Source: Neptunomonas japonica JAMM 1380 (lineage in GTDB: Bacteria; Pseudomonadota; Gammaproteobacteria; Pseudomonadales; Balneatricaceae). From it: a DNA stretch of 64,000 bases. Position numbers and translations under genes: made by a program. Location of the stretch: positions 2,800,501-2,864,500 of the forward strand of contig NZ_AP014546.1 of assembly GCF_016592555.1 (NCBI RefSeq). The letters run 5' to 3'. Below are positions 17,496-26,188 of the stretch, piece by piece (position 1 is the first letter of the stretch; each line of letters begins with the position of its first letter). The notes under the pieces are model-generated. The model was not told the DNA's origin. It made no database searches and saw nothing but the letters and a program-made list of their open reading frames with translations.

Positions 17496-19715
17496 CTAAC
17501 GTTCCTCAGCACTCTGTTTTTGTTTATAACTGCTAAGGGCTTGCTCTATTCGTGTATCTTGAGGAAAGCGCCGCTTCAACACAGTTAATAATTCGATTGC
17601 TTCTTGAATATTTCCACTGGCTTCTAAAGCTACGGCAGCAACGAACCCGTACTGCATATTATGTGGGGCAAGCACGGAGGCCTGTTTCAACGTGCTGGCT
17701 GCACTTTGATAATCTTTTTGACGTACTTTTAATAAACCTAAGGCGTAGTACAAAGCGCCATCGTTTGGTGAATTTATTATTGCTGAGTTTAATAAAGGCA
17801 GAGCCTCTAAATCTTTATCTTGTCGGCGATAAAGTTCAGCTAAGTTAACCATCGCAGGAACAAACTGTGCGTTATATTCAAGCGCTTTTTTATAATGGAT
17901 TTCCGCTTGTCGATACTCTTTTTTTGCGCTTTTTAAATTACCATATCTGAGTTGCCCATCAGGCGTGTCGGCATGTAAACCTAGCCAAGCACTGTACTCT
18001 TGGCCCACTGCTTCATATTGCTTACGGCTAGGCTTAGGGAGCTGGGAGGCCTCAAGCTCAAACAATAATTGATAGGCCATGAATCTAACAGCGGCAACTT
18101 CATCATAGAGCGACTCTACGGCTGTTGCGACCTTGTAACGCAAAGGATAACTTTGCAGTGCCATTAACGCCGCACGGCGAACTAATGGGTCAGGATTAGC
18201 ACGCTGCGCTTCTATCACTTTTAGTGTTCCAGCCTCCACAAAAGCCCCTAATCGACTCAATGCACTCGCTTTTACTATCGCAGGCACAGGACCTTGCAGT
18301 AATGAGGTTAACAACGCTTGTGAGTTTTCTGTCTCCTCTGCTAGCGCCACTAAAATATCCGAATAATGCTCGGGTTGTGTTTTCCCTTTTTCCTTTAACC
18401 AGCGTGCAAGCACATCAGCAGCCCATGCTGGACTTTTATCATCATGACATTGGTTACAGGCATTTGGCACACCTGTTTTTTGGCTAAGGTCAGGTCTTGG
18501 AATACGCAAACTATGATCTCGGCGAGGATCTATTTGCATATAGGTCGTAGCTGGCATGTGGCAGTTAACGCACTGCGCACCTGTTGAACCTTGTTGATGA
18601 CGCGAATGTTGCGGTTGATCAAACACCGCGGTGGCATGGCACTGGCTACACAGCTGATTTCCTTGTGCTTTTAAGGCTAAACTGTGAGGTTCATGGCAGT
18701 TACTGCACTCCACACCTTTCGCATACATTTTACTTTGCAAAAACGAACCATATACAAAGACCTCGTCGTTAATTTGCCCATCCGCGTGGTACAAAGGAGG
18801 CTCCAATAGCCGTAACTGGTAGGCATCTTCAAGGCGCGAGCTGCTCTCTTCGTTTAACAATGTTCTGCGCGCATGGCAGCCTGCACATTGCTCTAGCTGC
18901 TCAAGGTTACTTTCACCTTTGTTAATGGCGGTGTTTTGCGTTCCTACTTGCCACTGACTTTGGCTTTTTAGCCATCGCGTTAGCGCAAATTGAGTGCTAA
19001 TTTGTTGCGTAGTTTGAGATGCTTGTGCCCATGTTTGGTGTTGCTTTCCCGGTCCATGGCAGGCCTCGCAAGCCACGTTTACCTCGGCCCAGCTTGAAGT
19101 ATAGGTTTCGGTACGCGGATCAAAATTTTTCTTGAAATTTGTAGAATGACAATGCGCACATCGGCTGTTCCAACGCTGATATGGTCCTGTCCAGTGCAGC
19201 GGGCTATCGTATAGTAGGGGCTTTTCAGGGAAGAGATGAAACCACTTTTGTCCGCCCTCTTCAAGCGTACGGCTATCCCAAGCGATATTCAAAATTTGGT
19301 AGCGCCCTTTCGGAAAACTCACCAAATACTGCTGTAATGGATAGGTCCCAAAGGTATAAATAACCTCATAATGCGCTTGTTCGCCACTTTCATTCTGGGT
19401 TTCTAACCAAAAGGATTCCCCTTTTTTATAGAATTTTGTTATCCGCCCAAAGTATTCAAATGAGGCGTCGTTAAAGTCACCTTTAACACTTTCGTGACTT
19501 GCCTCGCGCATAGACCAAGCATGATCAGAGGTTTGCCACGCATTATATTCAGCTGCATGGCAACCTTTGCAAGTGAGTGAGCCGATATATCGTTCATTTT
19601 CATGAGCGGTGGCCCATGCAGTCGCGTTTGTGAGAACCCCAATTAAAAGCCCCAAGCAGACACACAACTGAAGCAGCGCAATACGTGAAACATGGTTTAA
19701 AAAGCGCCTACTCAT
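17496..19715 (-). CDS. Secreted octahaem cytochrome c with C-terminal TPR domain
   Basis: A 739-residue exported electron carrier. A signal peptide covers about the first 37 residues. Eight CXXCH haem-binding motifs lie in the N-terminal 60 percent: CKGCH, CAHCH, CEACH, CAGCH, CSNCH, CSQCH, CVNCH and CNQCH. A helical, possibly HEAT-like stretch (VRRAALMALQSYPLR) and then TPR repeats (AEIHYKKALEYN, YYALGLLKVRQKDYQ) follow. It should be periplasmic and probably docks a partner through the TPRs. ATG 19715 is preceded by GGATTGAGG. Only five bases separate it from batD, so it belongs to the Bat operon. It resembles the cytochrome c554/doubled-CXXCH group, but the electron donor is unknown. Confidence 0.88.
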   Translation of the reverse strand: MSRRFLNHVSRIALLQLCVCLGLLIGVLTNATAWATAHENERYIGSLTCKGCHAAEYNAWQTSDHAWSMREASHESVKGDFNDASFEYFGRITKFYKKGESFWLETQNESGEQAHYEVIYTFGTYPLQQYLVSFPKGRYQILNIAWDSRTLEEGGQKWFHLFPEKPLLYDSPLHWTGPYQRWNSRCAHCHSTNFKKNFDPRTETYTSSWAEVNVACEACHGPGKQHQTWAQASQTTQQISTQFALTRWLKSQSQWQVGTQNTAINKGESNLEQLEQCAGCHARRTLLNEESSSRLEDAYQLRLLEPPLYHADGQINDEVFVYGSFLQSKMYAKGVECSNCHEPHSLALKAQGNQLCSQCHATAVFDQPQHSRHQQGSTGAQCVNCHMPATTYMQIDPRRDHSLRIPRPDLSQKTGVPNACNQCHDDKSPAWAADVLARWLKEKGKTQPEHYSDILVALAEETENSQALLTSLLQGPVPAIVKASALSRLGAFVEAGTLKVIEAQRANPDPLVRRAALMALQSYPLRYKVATAVESLYDEVAAVRFMAYQLLFELEASQLPKPSRKQYEAVGQEYSAWLGLHADTPDGQLRYGNLKSAKKEYRQAEIHYKKALEYNAQFVPAMVNLAELYRRQDKDLEALPLLNSAIINSPNDGALYYALGLLKVRQKDYQSAASTLKQASVLAPHNMQYGFVAAVALEASGNIQEAIELLTVLKRRFPQDTRIEQALSSYKQKQSAEER

Positions 19716-19720
19716 CGGCC

Positions 19721-21028
19721 TCAATCCTTTATGTAAAGTGGTGGCAAAGCATGGTTATCTTTAAGGTCGCTTTGACCCGCTCGGATTTTTATCTCTTTAT
19801 TAATTTGTCGCGTTAAAGATCGAAAATCAACTGCGGGCATACAGTTTTTGTTATTCGGTTTGGCATACTGAGCGAATATAACCTGGGCTAAAACATCAGG
19901 CTTAGCTACTGACCTTCTTGTGAAATTATTAGCTATAACCGTGCGAGAGCTTGGCTGGGCACCTAACCATACATAAAAGTTTTTAATGATCTCAGCCAAG
20001 CTCTGTTGCTTAATTGCTCGTTTGATTTGTGCTCTAAGAGCTCTCTCACTATGTACTTTTTTTTGTACTAATAAGCTTGCTCTTTGATTGCGTTTTTTAA
20101 ACCAAAGCAAGCTTCCTAAAAGTAAACAAATAAATAACCCAGCGCCAATTAACATATTAAACCTGCCCCATAAAGACCACTTATCAAGTGCTGCTGAACT
20201 ATACCCAGCGCTCGGCAAAACCTGCAATGTTTTTGCAGGCAAGCTAGCCACATGCCATGCGTTATCGGTGGCGTTCCACCAACGTATATTCAAGGCGGGT
20301 AAAGTTACCTCTCCAGACTCGGATAACAGATAGGTGTACTGCTCTTTTCGATGGCCTATAAACCCTTCCCGATCAGATTGGTCAAATAGCTTCGGTTCGC
20401 TTTGATAAACACCATACTTCTGCGACGTTAGTCGCTCGCTATATAAGTCGGGGAACAGACTCCCTGGTACATTGTGGCTACTAACATGAACATCCCTCGT
20501 TATACCGCTGCCGCTTAATAAATCGCCTTGTGGATAATGATACGCCTCCGTAAGTTTTACCTTATCAGTCACCAAAATTAAGCTATTAATCGCGGCATTA
20601 GGTATAACATCAGTCTGGAAAACGATAGATGAACTCTCCAATGATTGTCCGTGGCTACTCCCTGCTGGCCAAGCTAATACATTAAAGGGAGGGATCACAA
20701 CCAATCCAGCGTATTGTGGATAAAGCCAGTATTCATAACGCTGGGCGGTAAACTGTTGTCCACCTCGTTTCAGCGTAAAGTTGGTAGCAAATGAATGGGG
20801 TTGTATCACAACAACATTAGGTATCTTTAATACTGGTAACTGCGGAGCGCGACTAAACCAAGTGGGTGTTAAGATATCCACCTGAAGAACTTGTAGCTCC
20901 CCTTGATAAGTACTGATGCCTTTACTTAGAGTGACTTCTAAAAGCACCTGCTTATTCGCGCCAATGGCTAATTCATTAACAAAAACATATAAGATAAAGT
21001 ACCGAAAAAAGGACATAATAGTGTTCAC
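19721..21028 (-). CDS. batD: BatD-like membrane protein
   Basis: A BatD-type protein of about 435 residues: signal sequence, beta-rich periplasmic region, one transmembrane helix at about 300-320 (LIGAGLFICLLLGSLLWF) and a basic cytoplasmic tail. I choose GTG 21028, which overlaps the TAG of the TPR gene by one base and has GGGAG upstream. ATG 21016 is the alternative. The Bat complex was named from Bacteroides aerotolerance genes. In Proteobacteria its job is not settled, with proposals around MoxR-assisted protein maturation and stress resistance. Confidence 0.82.
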   Translation of the reverse strand: MNTIMSFFRYFILYVFVNELAIGANKQVLLEVTLSKGISTYQGELQVLQVDILTPTWFSRAPQLPVLKIPNVVVIQPHSFATNFTLKRGGQQFTAQRYEYWLYPQYAGLVVIPPFNVLAWPAGSSHGQSLESSSIVFQTDVIPNAAINSLILVTDKVKLTEAYHYPQGDLLSGSGITRDVHVSSHNVPGSLFPDLYSERLTSQKYGVYQSEPKLFDQSDREGFIGHRKEQYTYLLSESGEVTLPALNIRWWNATDNAWHVASLPAKTLQVLPSAGYSSAALDKWSLWGRFNMLIGAGLFICLLLGSLLWFKKRNQRASLLVQKKVHSERALRAQIKRAIKQQSLAEIIKNFYVWLGAQPSSRTVIANNFTRRSVAKPDVLAQVIFAQYAKPNNKNCMPAVDFRSLTRQINKEIKIRAGQSDLKDNHALPPLYIKD

Positions 21029-21681
21029 TACTGCTCTCCCTTTATTTGCTCGCGCTGCCATTGGTAGGCAAATTTCAGGCGCAAAAAATCTGCCGGATCA
21101 ACATTCAATCGCTTAAGCCAAAGTTGCTCTATTTGGTCTTTACTCAACCCGCCGTAAATATCATCTGGCTGAAACTCTTCTGCTTTCTTCGCTTGCTCTT
21201 TATCAAGATCAAACACTAATTTATCGGCTTCCAGTCTCGCCTTCTCACCTGCTTTGCGCTCTTGGTCCGATTGAGGCTTATGTGCCAACACCAGCACCAA
21301 AGCAAGATTTTCTTGCGCTTGATGCCAATCAGGCTTTAATACTAACGCTTTTCGATAGGCCAAAGCAGACACCTCATAGTACGCCATTTGTGCTAAGGCA
21401 TTACCTTGATTATAGAAACCATCGGCGCTATTCATACGTCCATAGATCATAGCTGCACGTTCATATTGCCCCGCAGCGTAGTGTGATGCCGCACGCCAGT
21501 CTCTGCTGTTAAAACGACTCGCAGATGTTAAAAACTCTTGTTTCTCATAATAATAAGCGCCTTGCTGGTCGGCTGTACCTACTAAATTGAGGCCTAACGG
21601 AGCTCCCTCAGCCAGCCATAATAGCGCCAACACAAGGAGGCATACTCCCCAATATTTTTGCATCGGTTTTAGCTTCACCAT
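21028..21681 (-). CDS. BatC-like TPR protein
   Basis: A 217-residue protein with an N-terminal hydrophobic segment (YWGVCLLVLALLWLAEG), then TPR-like repeats (HYAAGQYERAAMIYGRM, GFYNQGNALAQMAYYEVSAL, ALAYRKALVLKPDWHQAQENLAL). It ends with the signature QLWLKRLNVDPADFLRLKF found at the C-terminus of BatB/BatC proteins. In many relatives this region is fused behind the VWA domain of BatB. Here it is a separate gene overlapping the preceding stop by 7 bases. It probably scaffolds Bat proteins on the periplasmic side. Confidence 0.82.
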   Translation of the reverse strand: MVKLKPMQKYWGVCLLVLALLWLAEGAPLGLNLVGTADQQGAYYYEKQEFLTSASRFNSRDWRAASHYAAGQYERAAMIYGRMNSADGFYNQGNALAQMAYYEVSALAYRKALVLKPDWHQAQENLALVLVLAHKPQSDQERKAGEKARLEADKLVFDLDKEQAKKAEEFQPDDIYGGLSKDQIEQLWLKRLNVDPADFLRLKFAYQWQREQIKGEQ

Positions 21682-22607
21682 CTTAGAAGCACTCCGCGCC
21701 TAAACCAAAATAAGCAAAGCATTGCCATGGGGTATACGGCGTAATAACCCAGATCGATGCCCTCTTGCGCAGAGCCCTGAGTACGCTTTTGCACTGCAAC
21801 CTTTGATCTTGAGTGTTGTGCCAAACTTGGTAATGCACTATTAGGTAAGTAAATACGCGCCATACGCATGCCCACCGGTGCTTCTATATTTTGCGGAGCG
21901 TCACCAACCAGCCAGATATCAATGGGGTGTGTAATAGTCGGATTTAAGGTTATGAACGATGACCAGTTAGGGTGGAATGGAGTGATCAGCAGCTGAGTGC
22001 CTTGCCCTTTGGGCAATATTTCTTCCCCCTGAAGCAGAGCTTTTTCTGGCTGCCATCCCTCTACAGGCATAATGCTAGGGTTTAAATGTTTTACATACCA
22101 AATAAGGCTATTGGTATCATTAGTAAGCGGTAATACCCAGTGAGTGCTACCTGCAAAGACTTGAATCGCGACAAGTGTACCGCGATTTTTTTCAAGCAAT
22201 TCAATTGTTTTAAACTTAATAAGCGATAGCCAAACAGGCTCGTTCTTTGCCTGCTGACTCTCACTCAAACCCTCAGAAGAAAGAGATAAACTAATGACCA
22301 GCGGAGCTCTCTCTCTGTGGATTCTTTCACTCGCCCCCCATTGGGGACCAGCTAACGCGACGCTCCAACACAATAGCGTAAAGAAAGCTAACCAAGAGAG
22401 GTTTAGCTTTTGCGGAGATTTTTGCTGTACTCGCAATGCTTGCAACAAAGATGGCGCGATAAAGCGTTGCCACTGTGACGCATCGATACTCTGTTTACGC
22501 TGCCACAGAATCAATACTAATCCGGGTAGCATCGCCCATAACCACAACGGCCTTTGCCAGTCGAGCCCTGTAAGCATATCCACGTCTAGAGCTAACCACT
22601 CATTCAT
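21675..22607 (-). CDS. BatB-like protein with degenerate VWA domain
   Basis: A 310-residue protein in the BatB position of the operon. The N-terminus resembles BatA/BatB (WLWAMLPGLVLILW, a helix at about 70-85, then ALAGPQWG). The expected metal site is lost. The DxSxS loop reads VISLSLSSEG, the Thr loop reads MPVEGWQPEKAL, and the TDG loop reads LLITPFHPNW. A C-terminal helix (AVYPMAMLCLFWF) remains. ATG 22607 overlaps the batA stop as ATGA and has GGAG upstream. It is probably a structural partner of BatA that no longer binds a divalent cation. Annotating it as an ordinary VWA protein would mislead. Confidence 0.75.
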   Translation of the reverse strand: MNEWLALDVDMLTGLDWQRPLWLWAMLPGLVLILWQRKQSIDASQWQRFIAPSLLQALRVQQKSPQKLNLSWLAFFTLLCWSVALAGPQWGASERIHRERAPLVISLSLSSEGLSESQQAKNEPVWLSLIKFKTIELLEKNRGTLVAIQVFAGSTHWVLPLTNDTNSLIWYVKHLNPSIMPVEGWQPEKALLQGEEILPKGQGTQLLITPFHPNWSSFITLNPTITHPIDIWLVGDAPQNIEAPVGMRMARIYLPNSALPSLAQHSRSKVAVQKRTQGSAQEGIDLGYYAVYPMAMLCLFWFRRGVLLRW

Positions 22608-23578
22608 TGTGTACTCCAGCGCTGTAGCGCTAGCCAAGAATGAGTCAATAAGGTCACAAACAGCGCCAACGCTAATGGCCAGTGATATAAAGCCAGAAAA
22701 GGTTGGTAGCTGCTGAGCTTTTGGTTATCGGGTTCTAACTCTTCAATTTTCCCCATAAGCGTGCCAAGCTCGTTCCGGCTATCGGCTTGAAAAGCCTCTC
22801 CTTGCGTGAGTTGCGCTATCTGCTTTAACAGACCAAGATCTAGTGCAGGCTCGCCTAAAGTTTCAGGATTGCCAATCGCAATGGTATATACCTTTATATC
22901 CGCTCTTTTTGCAAACTCTGCGGCCTCTAATGGAGAGACTTTACTACCTGAATCATTTCCGTCTGTGAACAACAGCAGGGCTTTTTGCTCTGTTTGGCTA
23001 CTTTTAAAGTGCTTCACCGCTAAACCAATTGCATCACCTAACATAGTTTTAGGGCCGGCCATAGGCACTTGGCTTTCATTTAATAGTTGGATAAATATTT
23101 GTTTATCCTGACTAAAAGGTACTTGTAAATAAGGCGCGCTACCAAACAAAATAAGCCCAAACCGATCACTTTCTCTGCTCATAACTAGGTGCTTCAAGAG
23201 TGTTTTCAAGACATCTAAACGACTCACCGGCGTTCCTTGTACTGAAACCATATCTTCAGTCGCCATACTGCCCGATATATCTACAGCAATCATCAAGTCC
23301 CTTGTGGGTTCTGTAAATTTGACCACATCTAAAAGCCACACAGGTCGCGCCATCGAAAAAACAACCATTATCCAAATAAACCCCATCAACCAACGTTGAA
23401 TAGGTCGACGTTGATGCACAGAAACCACTTGAAGAGGTAAGCCAGATGCATCCGATAAACGCTGTGTGAAAGGGGCATGTATCGCATCAATATCAGCAGC
23501 ATGCGGCTGAAAAAATGATTTCACTAACCAAGGAAGAGGCAACAGCAATAAAGCCCACGCAAACGTCAGTTCAAACAT
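22604..23578 (-). CDS. batA: BatA-like VWA-domain membrane protein
   Basis: Membrane-anchored von Willebrand factor A protein of 324 residues. N-terminal helix FELTFAWALLLLPLPWLV, a second helix (RWLMGFIWIMVVFSMARP), the VWA domain, and a last helix near the end (WPLALALFVTLLTHSWLAL). The metal site is complete: DISGSM, the Thr loop in GPKTMLGDAIG, and LLFTDGND. ATG 23578 overlaps the DUF4381 stop by a few bases. Upstream in-frame starts would extend into the preceding gene. Expected to work with the MoxR ATPase. Confidence 0.88.
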   Translation of the reverse strand: MFELTFAWALLLLPLPWLVKSFFQPHAADIDAIHAPFTQRLSDASGLPLQVVSVHQRRPIQRWLMGFIWIMVVFSMARPVWLLDVVKFTEPTRDLMIAVDISGSMATEDMVSVQGTPVSRLDVLKTLLKHLVMSRESDRFGLILFGSAPYLQVPFSQDKQIFIQLLNESQVPMAGPKTMLGDAIGLAVKHFKSSQTEQKALLLFTDGNDSGSKVSPLEAAEFAKRADIKVYTIAIGNPETLGEPALDLGLLKQIAQLTQGEAFQADSRNELGTLMGKIEELEPDNQKLSSYQPFLALYHWPLALALFVTLLTHSWLALQRWSTQ

Positions 23579-24116
23579 CGCTATCAGCCCTCTTATGTTC
23601 ATTCTTTGGGGCTGTATTATGCTCAATGATCCACATTCGGATAGCCGTGATCAGCCAAGCCATATCATCATTTGTCATCAATACTATTTGGCTAGGAGGG
23701 GCATAAGCTAAACGCTTTAGCATTTCACACATCCTGTATTGAGAATGCCTATTATTCTTTGAAGCATCTGAATTTTTCCAGATCTCTTTATCTGCTATAA
23801 CGTCGCTGGCCGGCAATCCAGCACACACGCATACTCGCTTAACCAAAACTGGAAGTTGCCTAATTGCTGCTTCATCAAACTCTCTACTTACAATACGCTT
23901 CTCTAACTGAGTGAGCTCTTTGAGTGCTTCCCTTCTATAAGCATTAGCCCGCCAACTGTTAATACGCTTACGCAGCACCGATATGCACCAAAAAATTGCA
24001 ATCACAACAAGCCACTGCCACATAATACCCACTGGCCAAAAAGCCACAGGCTCAGGAAGCTGTATGGGGTTAAGGGTATCTAACCAAGGGTTTTGGTATA
24101 CATCAGTCGCTTTCAT
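23571..24116 (-). CDS. DUF4381 family membrane protein of the Bat operon
   Basis: A 181-residue protein. A short leader contains the family-like NPWLDTLNPIQLPEPVAFWP. A single transmembrane helix follows (IMWQWLVVIAIFWCISVL), then a basic cytoplasmic tail with RREALKELTQLE. It starts with an ATGA overlap on the DUF58 stop. DUF4381 proteins occur only as part of MoxR/Bat operons, between DUF58 and BatA, as here. Their role is unknown. Confidence 0.85.
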   Translation of the reverse strand: MKATDVYQNPWLDTLNPIQLPEPVAFWPVGIMWQWLVVIAIFWCISVLRKRINSWRANAYRREALKELTQLEKRIVSREFDEAAIRQLPVLVKRVCVCAGLPASDVIADKEIWKNSDASKNNRHSQYRMCEMLKRLAYAPPSQIVLMTNDDMAWLITAIRMWIIEHNTAPKNEHKRADSDV

Positions 24117-25069
24117 GAGCGAAACCTTCGCTCGGAAGGTGTCATACCAGTGAAGACCTGTTCACGTAAAGTCAGTGCGGTAGTCAGTTCCAGAAATGAG
24201 GTATTGGGGGCAAGAATTAATGATTGAATACGTTGTTTTGCAGACAAAAACTGCTCAGCGTATTTATTCCTTAGCTCGCGGGAATGGGTATTTAACTCAA
24301 TAAACTGGCCTGCTTGGCTAAAGCTCCATCGGTGGCAAGCAGGCATACTCTCTTCAAGTGGATCAGTGACCATTAACATTCGTAGATTGTTTTTCTGAAG
24401 CAGCGGGTTAAGATAATCAGACCTTAGCCCCGAAAGTCCCTCTAGATCGCTGATAATCCAAATATCTTCTGCGCCACAAGCCAAACGCCCTAGCTTATTA
24501 ACCGCGTCATTAAGGCTGTCGCCATTGACAGAATTTGTTGCACTCAATGCATGGTTAAGCTGCTCTACTTTTTTCAGTACGCTTAGTAAATTTCTTTCAC
24601 TACGCTGAGGCTTATATAAACCGGTACTTTCTGAACATAAAAAAGCCCCAACCCTGTCCCCAGCCTTAAGCGTTTGCCACGCGACTAGAGCAAACAGTTC
24701 TGCTGCCAATACCGATTTCATCTGCCGTTGGGAGCCAAAAAAAAGACTAGACCTCTGATCAAGCACAATATAAGTGGGTTTTTCTCGCTCTTCAGTGAAC
24801 ACACGGATATGTGGCTGACCGGTACGCTTTGTTGTTTTCCAGTCTAATAGGCGGATATCATCTCCTGGCTGATAATGCCTTAACTCTTCAAACATCAGAC
24901 CACGGCCACGTCGATGAGTATTCATCTGGCCTGGTTGTTGCTGGTTAGCCATCAAGTTTATTAGGGGATAAGAAAACTTGGTTTGGCTTTTCAATAAGAG
25001 GAGTTCAGGCAAACTAACATAAATGCCTTGCGTATTTGAATGAGGTATACAATCTGAAGTAAGCGCCAT
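24113..25069 (-). CDS. DUF58 domain protein of the MoxR/Bat operon
   Basis: A 318-residue cytoplasmic protein with the DUF58 hallmark RRGRGLMFEELRHYQPGDD, followed by IRLLDWKTTKRTGQPHIRVF at about 60-95. A VWA-like fold follows (YIVLDQRSSLFFG). ATG 25069 has a very good Shine-Dalgarno, GGAGG with eight bases spacing. The in-frame start 18 bases upstream lies over that site. It is the standard partner encoded directly after MoxR. Confidence 0.9.
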   Translation of the reverse strand: MALTSDCIPHSNTQGIYVSLPELLLLKSQTKFSYPLINLMANQQQPGQMNTHRRGRGLMFEELRHYQPGDDIRLLDWKTTKRTGQPHIRVFTEEREKPTYIVLDQRSSLFFGSQRQMKSVLAAELFALVAWQTLKAGDRVGAFLCSESTGLYKPQRSERNLLSVLKKVEQLNHALSATNSVNGDSLNDAVNKLGRLACGAEDIWIISDLEGLSGLRSDYLNPLLQKNNLRMLMVTDPLEESMPACHRWSFSQAGQFIELNTHSRELRNKYAEQFLSAKQRIQSLILAPNTSFLELTTALTLREQVFTGMTPSERRFRS

Positions 25070-25092
25070 ATGTGTTACCTCCGGCACAATAA

Positions 25093-26088
25093 CTATACAA
25101 CAGGCACCAGTGAAACCAATTTAGCAATCACTTGATCTGCATCGACATTGTTAGCTTGAGCTTCGTAACTAAGAATAAGTCGGTGGCGTAGTACATCGGT
25201 CACCACCGCTCGAACGTCGTCAGGCTCTACGTAATCACGCCCTTGAAGCCACGCATGAGCGCGCGAGCAACGATCCAAAGCAATGCTCGCTCTAGAACTC
25301 GCCCCTACTTCAATCTGGTTGGCCAGCTCTTCACTATAACGGCTTGGTTTTCGGCTCGTCATGATCAAAGCAATAATGTAATCATCAATGGCCGAAGACA
25401 TATAGATTTGGCTAATTTTCTCTCGTGCAGCAAAAATTTTCTGCTGTGAGATTGTCTCGACTACATGACCGCTACCCCCCTCCTCCTGACGCATCAAATG
25501 CATGATCTCCCGCTCAGCATCATCATTTGGAAAAGCCATTCTGACTTTCATCAAAAAACGATCTATTTGTGCCTCAGGAAGAGGGTAAGTGCCTTCTTGC
25601 TCTATCGGATTTTGTGTCGCTAACACCATAAAAAGCTGCGGTAGTTTATGAGTGCACCCAGCCACCGTAACTTGCCTTTCCTCCATAGATTCTAATAAAG
25701 CAGCCTGAACTTTAGCTGGTGCACGGTTAATTTCATCTGCTAAAACAAGGTTATTAAAAAGAGGGCCCGGCTGAAAAACCAATTCATCGCGCCCTTTTTC
25801 ATGATGATAAACCTCAGTACCGGTCACATCGCTAGGAAGCAAGTCCGGTGTAAACTGGATACGACCTAAGGAAGCATCAAGCTGTTGAGCAAGTGATTTA
25901 ATGACCCGTGTTTTTGCTGTTCCTGGTAAACCTTCGACCAATAAATTCCCATCGCATAACAAGCTAATAAGAACTCTTTCAATAACTAAATCTTGACCAA
26001 GAACCTGTCGACACAGCTGTTTCTTAAGATGCTGAACGGCATCAAAAGGACGCATACTTTCATCGATGTCAGTCTTTTCAAAGTCCAT
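25093..26088 (-). CDS. MoxR-family AAA+ ATPase
   Basis: A 331-residue AAA+ chaperone-like ATPase. Walker A GLPGTAKTR, Walker B VLADEINRAPAKVQAALLESMEE, sensor region LATQNPIEQEGTYPLPEAQIDRF, and the C-terminal lid with GASSRASIALDRC are all visible. MoxR proteins act with VWA proteins to mature or insert cofactors, and this gene heads the Bat set. ATG 26088 has AAGGG upstream. A TTG two codons earlier is less likely. The sulfatase gene ends about 100 bases upstream on the same strand. Confidence 0.92.
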   Translation of the reverse strand: MDFEKTDIDESMRPFDAVQHLKKQLCRQVLGQDLVIERVLISLLCDGNLLVEGLPGTAKTRVIKSLAQQLDASLGRIQFTPDLLPSDVTGTEVYHHEKGRDELVFQPGPLFNNLVLADEINRAPAKVQAALLESMEERQVTVAGCTHKLPQLFMVLATQNPIEQEGTYPLPEAQIDRFLMKVRMAFPNDDAEREIMHLMRQEEGGSGHVVETISQQKIFAAREKISQIYMSSAIDDYIIALIMTSRKPSRYSEELANQIEVGASSRASIALDRCSRAHAWLQGRDYVEPDDVRAVVTDVLRHRLILSYEAQANNVDADQVIAKLVSLVPVV

Positions 26089-26188
26089 GGTCAACCCTTG
26101 AATGCTTTTATCTCAAAGATATTTCTCTTAGCCATTATTTAGCTTCTCATAATACGATTCTGAAAAACGCATAGGGCTAAGAGACATT

